DNA from: Draconibacterium mangrovi_A | GTDB lineage: Bacteria; Bacteroidota; Bacteroidia; Bacteroidales; Prolixibacteraceae | Length of the DNA: 64,000 nucleotides | NCBI RefSeq assembly: GCF_037646455.1 | Contig: NZ_JBBIXN010000005.1 | Location: 1-64,000 of the forward strand | Direction: 5' to 3' | Shown here: positions 1-8,664 of the stretch, piece after piece | Layout: every line of letters begins with the position of its first letter | Position numbering within the stretch: position 1 is the stretch's first letter | Notes under the pieces: model-generated | What the model was told of the DNA's origin: nothing | What the model saw: the letters and a program-made list of their open reading frames with translations, nothing else | The model's database searches: none | Program-made: the position numbers and the translations under genes

Positions 1-63
1 AAAAAGCCAAAACTCAACCTGGAAGAAATTGTCGAAGAAAGACGTGTTTGCTCTTTCTCTTAG
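1..63 (+). CDS. C-terminal end of an unidentified protein (partial)
   Basis: Reading from base 1, 20 sense codons run to a TAG at 61-63. The peptide is charged (it contains LNLEEIVEERR) and looks like a protein C-terminus. It would converge on rpiB with a 12-bp gap. The start lies outside the window and nothing identifies the family. The short length means this could be chance. Confidence 0.3.
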   Translation, partial: KKPKLNLEEIVEERRVCSFS

Positions 64-75
64 ATCGAACTCACG

Positions 76-525
76 TTATTTTAAATATCTCTTTTCTATT
101 GTTTCTATTTTTACGGAACGTCGCCGGTGTCGCTCTTCGGATGAAGGTTGTGCCTTTAGAAAAATTCTAACCAGATTTCGGGCGAGTTCTTCACCAATCA
201 CCCTTTCTCCAACACACAGAATATTCATATTATCGTGTTCCACTCCTTGTTGAGCGGTGTAACAGTCGTGGCAAACCGCAGCCCTGATCCCCGGGAATTT
301 ATTGGCAGCGATCGATACTCCCGCTCCGCTGCCACAGATAAGAATGCCTCTGTCGGTTTTTCCTTCTAAAATGGAAAGAGCCAGCACTTCGGCAGCATCA
401 GGATAATCATCGAAAGCCACTTCGGGATCGAGGTAAACGACCTCGTGTCCGCTTTTTGCAACTTCCGATTTTAATACCTCGGCTATACGTGTTCCGGCAT
501 GATCATATGCAATACTCACTTTCAT
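76..525 (-). CDS. rpiB: Ribose-5-phosphate isomerase B
   Basis: Interconverts ribose 5-phosphate and ribulose 5-phosphate in the non-oxidative pentose phosphate pathway, in the cytoplasm. At 149 aa it has the usual RpiB/LacAB length. Visible family features are the N-terminal MKVSIAYDHAG strand-loop (residues 1-11), the ILICGSGAGVSIAANK phosphate-binding segment with the expected active-site Cys near residue 64, and the CHD segment near residue 97. Its ATG overlaps the transketolase stop (ATGA), so the two are translationally coupled and serve the same pathway. The C-terminal tail is basic. Allose-6-phosphate isomerase activity is a family alternative, but the neighbour favours RpiB. Confidence 0.93.
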   Translation of the reverse strand: MKVSIAYDHAGTRIAEVLKSEVAKSGHEVVYLDPEVAFDDYPDAAEVLALSILEGKTDRGILICGSGAGVSIAANKFPGIRAAVCHDCYTAQQGVEHDNMNILCVGERVIGEELARNLVRIFLKAQPSSEERHRRRSVKIETIEKRYLK

Positions 526-1706
526 GACTTATTTGTTTCTATTGTTTCTTTCACGTGTTCAATCACATTTTCAACCGTAAATCCATAGTTTTTGAAATTG
601 TCCTGGTAAGGAGCGCTTGAACCGAAACGTTCCACAGAAACTGCTGTACCTGTGTCGCCAACCCATTCTTTCCAGCCAAGCGCAGTTCCTGCTTCTACGG
701 CAGTTCTGGCTTTTACTTTTGGCGGGAGTACTTCATTAATGTACGTCTCGTCTTGTTCTTTAAATAATTCCCAACAGGGCAAACTCACTACTCGCGTGTC
801 GATGTTCTTATCGAGAAGATTTTCCTGAGCCTCCAGCGCCAGCGACACTTCCGATCCGGTTCCAATAAGAATGGCATCCGGAGTTTCGCCTTTTTCTTTA
901 GAAAGAATGTAGCCGCCGTTCATCACTCCTTCGGCTGAAGCATATTTGCTTCTGTCGGCAATAGGGACATCTTGCCGTGTTAAAACCATCATCGATGGGC
1001 CTTCTGTTCGCTCAAGCACTTCTCGCCATGCATAAGCTACCTCGTTGGCATCGGCCGGACGAAATACAAAAATGTTGGGCATGGCCCTGAACGATGCCAG
1101 GTGTTCCACGGGTTGGTGTGTCGGTCCGTCGCCACCCAAACCGATTGAATCGTGGGTCAACACGTAAATGGTAGGAAGTTTTATTAATGCCGCCAAACGA
1201 ATAGCTGGGCGTGCATAATCGGAAAAGATGAAAAATGTTGCAGCAAATGCCCTTAATCCGCCATGAAGCGTGATTCCTGAACTTGCTGCAGCCATTCCAT
1301 GTTCCCTGATTCCCCAGGCGATATTTCGGTTCTGATAGTTCCCTTTTTCGAAATATCCCCAATCTTCCATCAGGGTTTTGGTAGAAGCGGCAAGATCAGC
1401 GCTACCTCCCAGTAAGTAAGGAACCTTTTTAGCAAACGAATTGATGATTTTAGAAGATGCTTTACGTGTAGCGACGGGACCATCTTCTGGAGTAAATTCA
1501 GGAATGTCTTTATCCCAGCTTCTATCAAGTTCAAGTGCCCTTCCTTTTTCAAGCAGCTCATATAAATCTGGATATTTTTGCTGATAGTGCAGATACATTA
1601 AGTTCCAATTCTCTTCTTGCACATGGCCTTTTTCAAATGCCTGTTCCATATGTATTTTCACTTCTTCCGGAACATAAAAGGTTTCTCCTTCGGGCCAACC
1701 ATACAC
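522..1706 (-). CDS. tkt: Transketolase, C-terminal part (frameshifted from the N-terminal part)
   Basis: This 394-aa frame holds the pyrimidine-binding and C-terminal domains of transketolase. Visible are the IREHGMAAASSG segment with the catalytic Glu, the GGDGPTHQPVEHL loop, and the C-terminal regulatory-type domain ending before rpiB. It continues the frame at 1658-2542 once one base is added to the short A run (five T on the plus strand, 1707-1711). The continuous protein would then read KATKKVYGWPEGE. The apparent start inside YGWPEG is an artefact of the break. Together the parts give a normal transketolase of about 670 aa. The break is either an assembly or homopolymer error or a recent inactivating deletion. 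Confidence 0.85.
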   Translation of the reverse strand: MYGWPEGETFYVPEEVKIHMEQAFEKGHVQEENWNLMYLHYQQKYPDLYELLEKGRALELDRSWDKDIPEFTPEDGPVATRKASSKIINSFAKKVPYLLGGSADLAASTKTLMEDWGYFEKGNYQNRNIAWGIREHGMAAASSGITLHGGLRAFAATFFIFSDYARPAIRLAALIKLPTIYVLTHDSIGLGGDGPTHQPVEHLASFRAMPNIFVFRPADANEVAYAWREVLERTEGPSMMVLTRQDVPIADRSKYASAEGVMNGGYILSKEKGETPDAILIGTGSEVSLALEAQENLLDKNIDTRVVSLPCWELFKEQDETYINEVLPPKVKARTAVEAGTALGWKEWVGDTGTAVSVERFGSSAPYQDNFKNYGFTVENVIEHVKETIETNKS

Positions 1707-2542
1707 TTTTTGGTTGCTTTCACTTCATCTTCGCCTAAAGCTGAACCGTGTGCTTCTGTAGTATCCTGTTTATTGGGCGCTCCGAAGGCAATGTGTGTGC
1801 GTAAAATTATTAATGACGGTTTATCTTTTTCCTTTTGAGCTGTTTGGTAAGCTTTGGTAATTTTTTCAATATCGTTGGCATTTTCTCCCAAATCCTGAAC
1901 ATGCCAGTTGTAGCCTTCGAAACGTTTTTTTACGTCATCGGTGTAGGTAATTTCAGTGTCCCCGTCGATACTGATGTGGTTATCGTCGTACAGGAAAATC
2001 AGCTTTCCAAGTCCAAAATGACCAGCCAATGAAGCTGCTTCATTAGAGGCGCCTTCCATCAGGTCGCCATCGCTGCAAAAACCGTAAGTATAGTGATCAA
2101 CAACCGGGAAATCAGGTTTATTGAATTTCAATGCGAGATGTGCTTCTGCCATAGCCATTCCAACGGCGGTCATAAATCCCTGCCCCAGTGGACCGGTTGT
2201 AGTTTCAATGCCTTCGGTTAATCCGTACTCCGGGTGACCAGGTGTTTTGCTGCCCCACATTCGAAGATTTTTAAGATCGTCCATCGACAAACAATAGCCT
2301 GTAAGATGCAGCATGATATATTGAACGATTAAAGCGTGGCCATTGGACAGCACAAAACGGTCGCGATTAAACCACTTTGGGTTTTCAGGATTATAACTCA
2401 TTATTTTATTCCATAATACATAAGCTGCCGGTGCCAGCGACATGGCTGTTCCCGGATGTCCGGAACTGGCTTTCTGAACGGCATCCATAGCCAGTGTTCT
2501 AATGGTATTAACTGACAAAGTTTTTACATCTTGTTTATTCAT
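1658..2542 (-). CDS. tkt: Transketolase, N-terminal part (frameshifted)
   Basis: Transfers a two-carbon ketol unit between sugar phosphates using thiamine diphosphate. This frame carries the TPP-binding domain: the SSGHPGTAMSLAP motif (residues 27-39), LSNGHA, and the GDGDLMEGASNEAASLAGH cofactor motif with its Mg-binding Asp and Asn. From about residue 280 it departs from the family: after KATKK it reads CMVGPKEKPFMFRKK and stops, whereas the alternative frame gives the expected YGWPEG. A small conserved gene lies 40 bp upstream on the same strand and rpiB lies downstream, so a three-gene operon is likely. Confidence 0.87.
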   Translation of the reverse strand: MNKQDVKTLSVNTIRTLAMDAVQKASSGHPGTAMSLAPAAYVLWNKIMSYNPENPKWFNRDRFVLSNGHALIVQYIMLHLTGYCLSMDDLKNLRMWGSKTPGHPEYGLTEGIETTTGPLGQGFMTAVGMAMAEAHLALKFNKPDFPVVDHYTYGFCSDGDLMEGASNEAASLAGHFGLGKLIFLYDDNHISIDGDTEITYTDDVKKRFEGYNWHVQDLGENANDIEKITKAYQTAQKEKDKPSLIILRTHIAFGAPNKQDTTEAHGSALGEDEVKATKKCMVGPKEKPFMFRKK

Positions 2543-2582
2543 AATCCAAGCTGTTGTATTGTTTGATAAAATTTTTCAACGT

Positions 2583-2912
2583 TTATCGATGCGTATCAAA
2601 TTGCTTCTGTGCCACTTTATTCATGAATTTCGATGTGACCTCGGATCCGTAAACACCATAAGAATCTACCACTATTCCCTTTTCACCTGAACTGGTTTGA
2701 ACGGCAAAAACGATGCTCATATCTGCCGGATTTGTGTTTCCCTCAAACCTGTGAAATTCATGCAATTCAACATCAATGGCATCAAATTTCTTTTCTTTTC
2801 CCTCCACCATTAAACCTTTATCACTAATCCTGAAGTTATGTTTGTATCCTTGTTTTTTTAAAGCTTCCATGGCTTCAACAAGTGTATCGTAGCTGTTATT
2901 TTTACCTTTCAT
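2583..2912 (-). CDS. Small conserved Bacteroidota protein of unknown function
   Basis: A soluble 109-aa protein with no signal peptide or membrane segment. It resembles a family common in Bacteroidota with a FRISDKGL core and a HEFHRFEGNTNPADMSIVFA segment. Members are sometimes named phosphoribosylpyrophosphate synthetase in databases, but I see no PRPP-binding motif, so I would not use that name. It precedes tkt by 40 bp on the same strand and may be co-transcribed with it. The ATG start gives a sensible amphipathic first helix (YDTLVEAMEALKKQG). Confidence 0.7.
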   Translation of the reverse strand: MKGKNNSYDTLVEAMEALKKQGYKHNFRISDKGLMVEGKEKKFDAIDVELHEFHRFEGNTNPADMSIVFAVQTSSGEKGIVVDSYGVYGSEVTSKFMNKVAQKQFDTHR

Positions 2913-3287
2913 AATTCCTAAAATTTAAAGTTGCTGTATTTATACCGAAAATACCCTGCCATGTCGGCTCGTCCGACACAAATAACTACTATTCAGACCA
3001 TTAGGATAAAAGGCTGATCAAATGAAAAAAATATGTGTAGAATAATTAGTACTTGATGGGTATAAACATTCACATGTTCTTAAAATATAATCTCCTCAAA
3101 TTTCAATGTCTATTTTATTGAAAAACTCAAGTTTTGCCGAATAGGGACGGGTGATGCTTGTATAGAAATTCTGATTCATAAAAAAGAAGTCCTGTTTTAT
3201 GCAATTGAACTTTTAAATTGAACAACGATACCACACAAACAAAGAAGATTCCGATCTTTCCAAGATCGGATTTCCAACGATAAAATA
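2913..3287 (-). other. Intergenic region between the GH127 gene and the tkt group
   Basis: About 375 bp with no convincing reading frame. It should contain the promoter of the minus-strand small gene and tkt group near 2913-2960. At its right end is a perfect hairpin that ends the GH127 transcript. I see nothing else. Confidence 0.4.
3250..3270 (-). terminator. Hairpin terminator after the GH127 gene
   Basis: A perfect 9-bp stem with core CCGATCTT/AAGATCGG and a 3-nt loop lies just past the stop of the minus-strand glycosidase gene. On the minus strand the sequence after it is only moderately T-rich (AATCTTCTTT), so intrinsic termination may be partial. Confidence 0.6.
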
Positions 3288-6200
3288 TTAAAACACTATC
3301 ACTTTATCGGTTTGTATTTTACCGTTCGTTCTTACAACAAGCAGTTTCACCCCTTTTTGATCAACAGGAATTACAAGCTCCACACTGCCCGAAGCTGACT
3401 TATTGGTTATCAAACGCCCCTCGATGTTATATACATAAACCATTGCATCCCTGGCTAAGTTTTGGACCACAATATTTTGGTGATTAGCATAGGCATTCCA
3501 TGTTTTAACATTTGCTTTATTGTCATTTATATCGGTGGCATTCAACGGCTCAAGAATTCTTACATCGAACACTCCTCCAGCAACATTTGAACTGTTAATT
3601 GCCTGGAATTTAACGGTGATGTAATCTTTCCCTTCTGTCATTGTATTGGGGATTGGATATTCTACATTAAAAAATTCACTTTTATTCCATTTTCCGACAA
3701 GGTTTTCGGTGGTTAGTTTTTCCCCGTCAATCAGGATATCAAACGTTCTGTTTCCGGCTTCATTCCCCCAGTAACGCACCATCAGTGATAAATCCTTTTT
3801 GCTATCTGTTCTGAAAGTGTAACTGATATAACCCCCATCGCGTGCATCGCGCCAAAACTCGTTTTGCCAGTTTCCGGTATAAGAATTCTGGCTTTGAAGA
3901 TCGTGATTGACTTCGGGTTGTTGTTCCCCCGGTGATACCTGATCAACCGTACGTTCTTCGAGCTCCACTTTGGCTTGTTCTATTGCTGCCAGACTGTCCA
4001 ATACATCCTGGTACTCATCTTCGTTGAGAGCCAGCCAGTACATCATGTAACGGGCATCATGGATTTTATAAAATGGTTCAAGAATAAGAGCAGAGTCGGA
4101 AGCATCCGGAAATGCGCCCTTCATTTTAAAATGTAAGGGTTCGCCTTTAACCGGTATAATTTTCGAGGTAATACTATCACGGTTACTAACAATAATTGGC
4201 GCCTTATTAATAGGCTCCAGACTACCGCTGGCAATATGTCCCCATCGACTGTCATCTGCAACCAATCCGGCCAGATCTTCGGTTCCGGTCTTGGCTCCAA
4301 GTAAAACCGGACCATGCATCACGGCAACGTATTCGGAAACATTTGGAAGCTGCTCAATGGTGTTGTGCATCGGCAATATTACAATAATCGAATCACCGCT
4401 GTTCCAGGTACGATGAACGGGAACATACGTCTGGGGTTCAGATTGAATATCAAGCGTATCATTATTGATCACGATTTTCAAAGTTCCACCTGAAACCCAT
4501 TTCGGTGAACGGACCATTAAAGTGAATTCAGCCGGGCCACCTTCAGCAATCAGTAGTTTTGTTTGTTCCTCTTCCGGGAATGTGGTCTCCTGACGGATGG
4601 TGATGCCTTTGGATTTCCAGTTTAGTTCAGAAGCTATAAAAAGGTTCAGATACAAGGAATCATTCTCGTGAGTATAGATGTATTCACCGTATTTACCATG
4701 ATTTTCCATTCCGGTTCCAACACAACACCACATTGCCTGGTTAGGCGCTGAATACACACGGTAATGTTGCGGTCGTACAGGCGTGAAATACACATATCCT
4801 CCATGTTCGGGATGCTGGGTCGACAGAATATGATTTAACATTGCCTGCTCGTAAAAATCAGCGTATTTCGCCTGAGGATCAGTCCGAAAAAGGTCTTCGG
4901 TTAATTTAAGCATGTTATTGGTGTTGCACGACTCCGGACCTTCAACATCGTTTATAAAATCCAAGCTTGCTGATGCTGCCGGAAAATGTTCCCTACGGCT
5001 GTTTCCGCCCAGTGCCAAAGTTCGGTTTTCGGTAACTGTTTGCCAGAAAAACTGAGCTGCTTTGATGTAAGTATTATCGTCGGTAACTTCTGCAATCCTT
5101 TGAAATCCTACAGCTTTCGGAATTTGGGTGTTAGCGTGCATATTATCAAGATTGTCGCGGGAAGCTGCCATGTTGTTCAGAATCAGTTTATGTGAGAAGC
5201 GCTTGGCAGCCTGAATAAATTTTGCATTTCCCGTCATCTGATAAGCATCCGCCAGTACTTCATTCATTCCTCCGTGCTCCGTATTCAGCATCGTTTCCAT
5301 TTGAGCATTCGTCAGCTCTGAGGTGATATCAACCGCCCAGTCGCAGAACGAAAGAAATACATCTTTCGCTTTCTCATTGTTACCATATAACCAGGCGTCG
5401 CGTAATCCGGCCATGGTTTTATGCAGGTTGTACCAGGGTACCCAGGCGGTATTGAAAGCATTGAAATTTCCGGATTTAAATGTTGGCCAAATAGAACTGC
5501 TGTTTGGCACACCACCGGCATAACCCTTGCCCCACGTAGTATAAAGCCTGAAATTAGCATCCTGACAAGCTTTTAATTCATCGACCATATAATCCATTCG
5601 CTGTTTGCAGGTGGCGTTCCCCGTTGCTGCGTAGTTGATCGCCATGGCAGTAAGATAATGGCCTCCGATGTGGCCGTCGAGCCCGCTCCAATTTGGATAA
5701 CTGGTAGCTTTTGCAGCCAGTCCCGCCTCTTTGCGGTAGGGTGCCAGCAAGCGATCTACATCGTACTGCAATAAGGTTTGAATATTTAGTTCCTGTGCAT
5801 GTTTAAATGGTCCTTCCAAAAGCGTGACATCTCCCAGTGGAAATTCATTGGTGTAAAGTTTGTCCTGTTGATCGCCGTTAATTTCAAACGGATTTTCAAC
5901 CTTATAATTTAAGGTGTAAATAACAGAATTAGTCCCGTCGACTGAAGTAACCGTTATGGTTGAAGTGCCGGAGCCCGAAGAAAGATCAACCGTTTCTGCT
6001 CCCGTAATGGTTACTCCCGGAATAACCGGAGTAACAACAGGAGTAACCGAAGTGGTTCCAACAGAAAGGTTCACCGTAAATGTAGTTGAATCAGCATCAA
6101 AGGCAGGACTGAATTTCCCATCAAGCACCGTAATATTACGCACAGAAGCATTCGATTTTACTTCTTCAGTAAGTTCGCCAATATAAGTTAATGTGAAATT

Positions 6201-6824
6201 ATCGACTTTAAACCAACCATGTCCATCTCCGGCAGTAAGGTTGGGAAAAGTGTATCCAAGACCTGATGATTTGCCGTTGGTACGCACTCCCAGCGTCAGT
6301 GTGCCGTCAGTAACCGGAGCAGTAACCGTTAGTGTCAGAAATGGTCCCCGGTCATTTTGTGTTTCCGAGTATCCGCCAAAAGAGTACGATTCTGATTTAC
6401 TCAACACTTCCAGATTATCTGCAGAATAGTCATCTTCTGCACCAAATAGCATACAAACGCTATTGGCAAAAACACGTTGAGTAGTTAACCGGCTTGTGGT
6501 TCCGTTGCTGCTTCCCATTAAGTCGGCGGTAACGGTATACATCCCGTTTGGAATATCAGAAATTGATTGCGATAGTTCCACATCGCCGATGACGGAATTC
6601 CACGTGCCGGCAATATATGTTCCGGTCTTTGTATTATCCCCATCATTATTAACACCTACCCAGGCATATCCCGAAGTACCAATCCATGTCCATCCGTTTG
6701 AACCTCCGGTTTCAAAACCCGGATTTGAAATGTTCTCCGTATAATCCGTTTGTGATTGCGCCAAAATTCCTAATCCCAGGAAACAGACAATAAGAATGTA
6801 TTTCATATTTTTCATTTTAATCAT
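3288..6824 (-). CDS. Secreted GH127-type beta-L-arabinofuranosidase with sorting domain
   Basis: A 1178-aa exported enzyme predicted to release L-arabinofuranose from plant-type polysaccharide or glycoprotein. Order: signal peptide (about 1-25, ending AQSQ), a carbohydrate-binding-like beta-sandwich starting at NPGFETGG, a cadherin-like domain (about 225-310), the GH127/DUF1680 (alpha/alpha)6 catalytic domain from NEFPLGDVTLLEGPF (about 325), then beta-sandwich domains. The zinc and catalytic Cys/Glu set of GH127 is visible as GPESCNTNNML (about 630) and WCCVGTGMENHGKY (about 700). The last 75 residues (VYNIEGRLI, ending KVIVF) are a type IX secretion sorting domain, so it is probably secreted or surface-attached. 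Three early Met codons exist; the third (MKYILIV) gives the most typical signal peptide. Confidence 0.88.
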   Translation of the reverse strand: MIKMKNMKYILIVCFLGLGILAQSQTDYTENISNPGFETGGSNGWTWIGTSGYAWVGVNNDGDNTKTGTYIAGTWNSVIGDVELSQSISDIPNGMYTVTADLMGSSNGTTSRLTTQRVFANSVCMLFGAEDDYSADNLEVLSKSESYSFGGYSETQNDRGPFLTLTVTAPVTDGTLTLGVRTNGKSSGLGYTFPNLTAGDGHGWFKVDNFTLTYIGELTEEVKSNASVRNITVLDGKFSPAFDADSTTFTVNLSVGTTSVTPVVTPVIPGVTITGAETVDLSSGSGTSTITVTSVDGTNSVIYTLNYKVENPFEINGDQQDKLYTNEFPLGDVTLLEGPFKHAQELNIQTLLQYDVDRLLAPYRKEAGLAAKATSYPNWSGLDGHIGGHYLTAMAINYAATGNATCKQRMDYMVDELKACQDANFRLYTTWGKGYAGGVPNSSSIWPTFKSGNFNAFNTAWVPWYNLHKTMAGLRDAWLYGNNEKAKDVFLSFCDWAVDITSELTNAQMETMLNTEHGGMNEVLADAYQMTGNAKFIQAAKRFSHKLILNNMAASRDNLDNMHANTQIPKAVGFQRIAEVTDDNTYIKAAQFFWQTVTENRTLALGGNSRREHFPAASASLDFINDVEGPESCNTNNMLKLTEDLFRTDPQAKYADFYEQAMLNHILSTQHPEHGGYVYFTPVRPQHYRVYSAPNQAMWCCVGTGMENHGKYGEYIYTHENDSLYLNLFIASELNWKSKGITIRQETTFPEEEQTKLLIAEGGPAEFTLMVRSPKWVSGGTLKIVINNDTLDIQSEPQTYVPVHRTWNSGDSIIVILPMHNTIEQLPNVSEYVAVMHGPVLLGAKTGTEDLAGLVADDSRWGHIASGSLEPINKAPIIVSNRDSITSKIIPVKGEPLHFKMKGAFPDASDSALILEPFYKIHDARYMMYWLALNEDEYQDVLDSLAAIEQAKVELEERTVDQVSPGEQQPEVNHDLQSQNSYTGNWQNEFWRDARDGGYISYTFRTDSKKDLSLMVRYWGNEAGNRTFDILIDGEKLTTENLVGKWNKSEFFNVEYPIPNTMTEGKDYITVKFQAINSSNVAGGVFDVRILEPLNATDINDNKANVKTWNAYANHQNIVVQNLARDAMVYVYNIEGRLITNKSASGSVELVIPVDQKGVKLLVVRTNGKIQTDKVIVF

Positions 6825-7222
6825 TCCGAAAAAAAGAAGTGTTTAACCTGTTAAAATTATTTTAATCACTAAATAATACCAATCTTTTGGGTTGATAATT
6901 GAACTCGAACCAATTAATTTGTTTTAAACAGAACGTATAGAAATTAGAAATTCTTTAAGTCTAGCCGTAGTTACAAACTTTGCATTATGTTTATCTTTTT
7001 ATCAAACTCCCTTTTGGTACTTATGAAAAAGAATTCATCAACTTTGGGATTATAAAGTATTTCGAATAATACAATTGTTGATACTACCCGAGCTGACCCG
7101 AAACAGAATAAATCAGATTACTTAATCCGAGGATACGAAGGAGGGGGAGAAATAATTGACTTTATTAAAGTAACAAACAGAAACAAAAAAAGCTCCGAAT
7201 TACTTCGAAGCTTTTCTGTGGT
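6825..7222 (-). other. Upstream region of the GH127 gene up to the element boundary
   Basis: About 400 bp without a credible gene. It must hold the promoter of the minus-strand GH127 gene, though I see no strong TAnnTTTG match. Its right end carries the hairpin at 7184-7213, interpreted as the original tRNA-Lys terminator, immediately next to the att copy. Confidence 0.4.
7184..7213 (-). terminator. Displaced original tRNA-Lys terminator
   Basis: A 10-bp stem with one mismatch (AAGCTCCGAA / TTCGAAGCTT, 4-nt loop) followed on the minus strand by seven T. It lies just beyond the 17-bp copy of the tRNA-Lys 3' end. The hairpin at 30917-30948 next to the intact tRNA has the same layout, including the same ACAAAAAAAGC flank. 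The simplest reading is that this was the chromosomal terminator of tRNA-Lys before integration pushed it about 23.7 kb away. Confidence 0.65.
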
Positions 7223-7239
7223 GTGACTCAGCTGGGTCT
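7223..7239. repeat. att repeat, distal copy (tRNA-Lys 3' end remnant)
   Basis: The 17 bases GTGACTCAGCTGGGTCT are identical to 30976-30992, which covers the 3' acceptor arm and part of the T arm of tRNA-Lys. Similarity continues weakly for six more bases (4 of 6). The rest of a tRNA is absent here, so this is a boundary duplication and not a second gene. Confidence 0.85.
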
Positions 7240-7313
7240 TTAACCTTATTTATAATAAGCTTGTTATCAATATTTTAAAATTCTCACATCTAAATAGGTC
7301 TCGAATTCTCCTC

Positions 7314-7439
7314 CTATTTATCTGCAATCTGCTCAAAAGAACTTTCATCTATAAAATTAACAATTTCAGGAATTGTATTCAAATCTTTTACCTCTTTTTG
7401 AGTGATTGTTTTACTAAAAATCCAACGATGAGAAATTAC
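7314..7439 (-). pseudogene. C-terminal remnant of an unidentified protein
   Basis: Forty-one sense codons end at a TAG (7314-7316) and are closed upstream by a TGA at 7440-7442, with no start codon. The peptide is protein-like (ISHRWIFSKTITQKEV, then IPEIVNFIDESSFEQIADK). It lies just inside the element's distal end, as expected for a gene truncated by rearrangement. The family is not recognised. Confidence 0.35.
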
Positions 7440-7719
7440 TCATTTGTATAGATTGAGTAGTGTCCTCACCTCCCCCCATTTTCCATCAAATTTTTACAGG
7501 AAATGAAATAACAATAATAATAAGAATAGCTTTTTTTACCCTTTATTAAGCAATTCCCTACTATCTTAATCTAATAGCTAATTTTAGTATTTCATCAAAA
7601 GCACTTTTGTAACCTTTAAAGATAAAGGTGTGTAAATGAATGTATCTATTCAGGTCAGTAGTAATCATGTTTGATTCCTATACTGCCTGCTTTGTATGTA
7701 ATAACTTAATCCAACAGAT
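7440..7719. other. Intergenic DNA at the distal end of the element
   Basis: AT-rich sequence between the gene remnant and the first intact element gene. It contains the first copy of a 21-bp direct repeat (7564-7584) whose second copy lies at 8665-8685. No RNA gene or clear promoter is seen. Confidence 0.3.
7564..7584 (+). repeat. 21-bp direct repeat, copy 1
   Basis: The core CTTAATCTAATAGCTAATTT is identical to 8666-8685. The match is exact for 21 bp and the next 15 bases remain similar with a one-base gap. The copies are 1101 bp apart and bracket two small membrane-protein genes. Confidence 0.7.
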
Positions 7720-8010
7720 ATGGGGAAAGTAAAATTTAAACCCAAAAGTTATATCGGTAAATGGTCACTTGGATTAATCATTTTATCACCGCTTTTATTT
7801 TATATAAGTATAAATGTTCCCCCACTATTAGAAGATCCATTGACAAGCGGCGGTATCATTTATGGCAGTGCATTTTTTTGTGGGATAATTGGCATTTTAA
7901 GAAAAAAAGATTATTCGGTATTGGTAATTCTATCTACTCTGATAGGTTTTTTTATTTTGCTATTTGTTCTTCAACAAGCTTTATTCCCAAGCTTGATTGA
8001 TTTTAAATAA
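7720..8010 (+). CDS. Small membrane protein of unknown function
   Basis: A 96-aa protein with a basic N-terminus (MGKVKFKPKSY) and three predicted membrane segments (about 14-33, 43-60, 66-88). There is no lipobox or recognisable family motif. The ATG is preceded by AT-rich DNA without a clear Shine-Dalgarno sequence. It is the first intact gene inside the element's distal end and is followed, 275 bp on, by another small membrane protein on the same strand. Function unknown. Confidence 0.6.
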   Translation: MGKVKFKPKSYIGKWSLGLIILSPLLFYISINVPPLLEDPLTSGGIIYGSAFFCGIIGILRKKDYSVLVILSTLIGFFILLFVLQQALFPSLIDFK

Positions 8011-8285
8011 ATTCAATCAGTACCCTGAAACAATTTCATTGATACATCCTTTTAATTAAAATAATGTCCAAACATTTTAATTTGTGATTCTCTTGGTCGT
8101 GAGAGTACTCCCCAGAACCAGAAAAACCATTATTGCCAAACGAATCCCTACTCTTTGAATTTAATGAGTCTTGTGGTATTCTAATCTTGTAAGCCCACAA
8201 GATCTAATTGTCTATCAGGTTCACAAAAGGAACTATATAAACCTTTTTCGGAAGCCTCCGTAAAACTTTATTAAACAAAAAATCA

Positions 8286-8642
8286 ATGAAAATCTACCGC
8301 CTTATTGTTAGAATTTTGGGATTATTGGCATTAATAGGATACGTTCTGTTCCTGATTGATGAAGGAATCCCTCTATTAACAAGTCAAGCTACTTTTGCTG
8401 ATATTTCAGCTTATATACTTTTTGCTGTTTTTCTCGCCGCCTTTATATTACTTTGGAAACATGAGCTTCTTTCAGGTATTTTAATGATAGTTTGGTTTGG
8501 ACTGGTATTGTTTTGCATTTTTAACGTCTGGGAAGATGCTGCTTTAGCTGGAATTTTAGCACTACCAATAGCAATTATCGGTATTGTTGTTTTTATTTTT
8601 GGCATTCTTAAAAAAAGAGCCGTATCCACCACATCAATATAA
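8286..8642 (+). CDS. Small four-helix membrane protein, paralogue of the 45803-46417 gene
   Basis: A 118-aa protein with about four membrane segments (8-26, 42-58, 63-80, 88-108). It is clearly related to the N-terminal half of the chromosomal protein at 45803-46417: both share LFLIDEGIPL, an AxxLFAxFL segment followed by LWK(H/N)E, and a PI(A/V)IIGI stretch before a KK(R/Q) tail. An element gene thus has a chromosomal relative in the same window. I do not know its role. A copy of the 21-bp repeat starts 22 bp after its stop. Confidence 0.65.
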   Translation: MKIYRLIVRILGLLALIGYVLFLIDEGIPLLTSQATFADISAYILFAVFLAAFILLWKHELLSGILMIVWFGLVLFCIFNVWEDAALAGILALPIAIIGIVVFIFGILKKRAVSTTSI

Positions 8643-8664
8643 ATTATGCCAAATAAGTCCCAAT

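Noticed and set aside
7221..7245. A second tRNA gene at the distal att
   Set aside because: Only the last 17 bases of tRNA-Lys are present, with no anticodon arm, so it is a boundary duplication.
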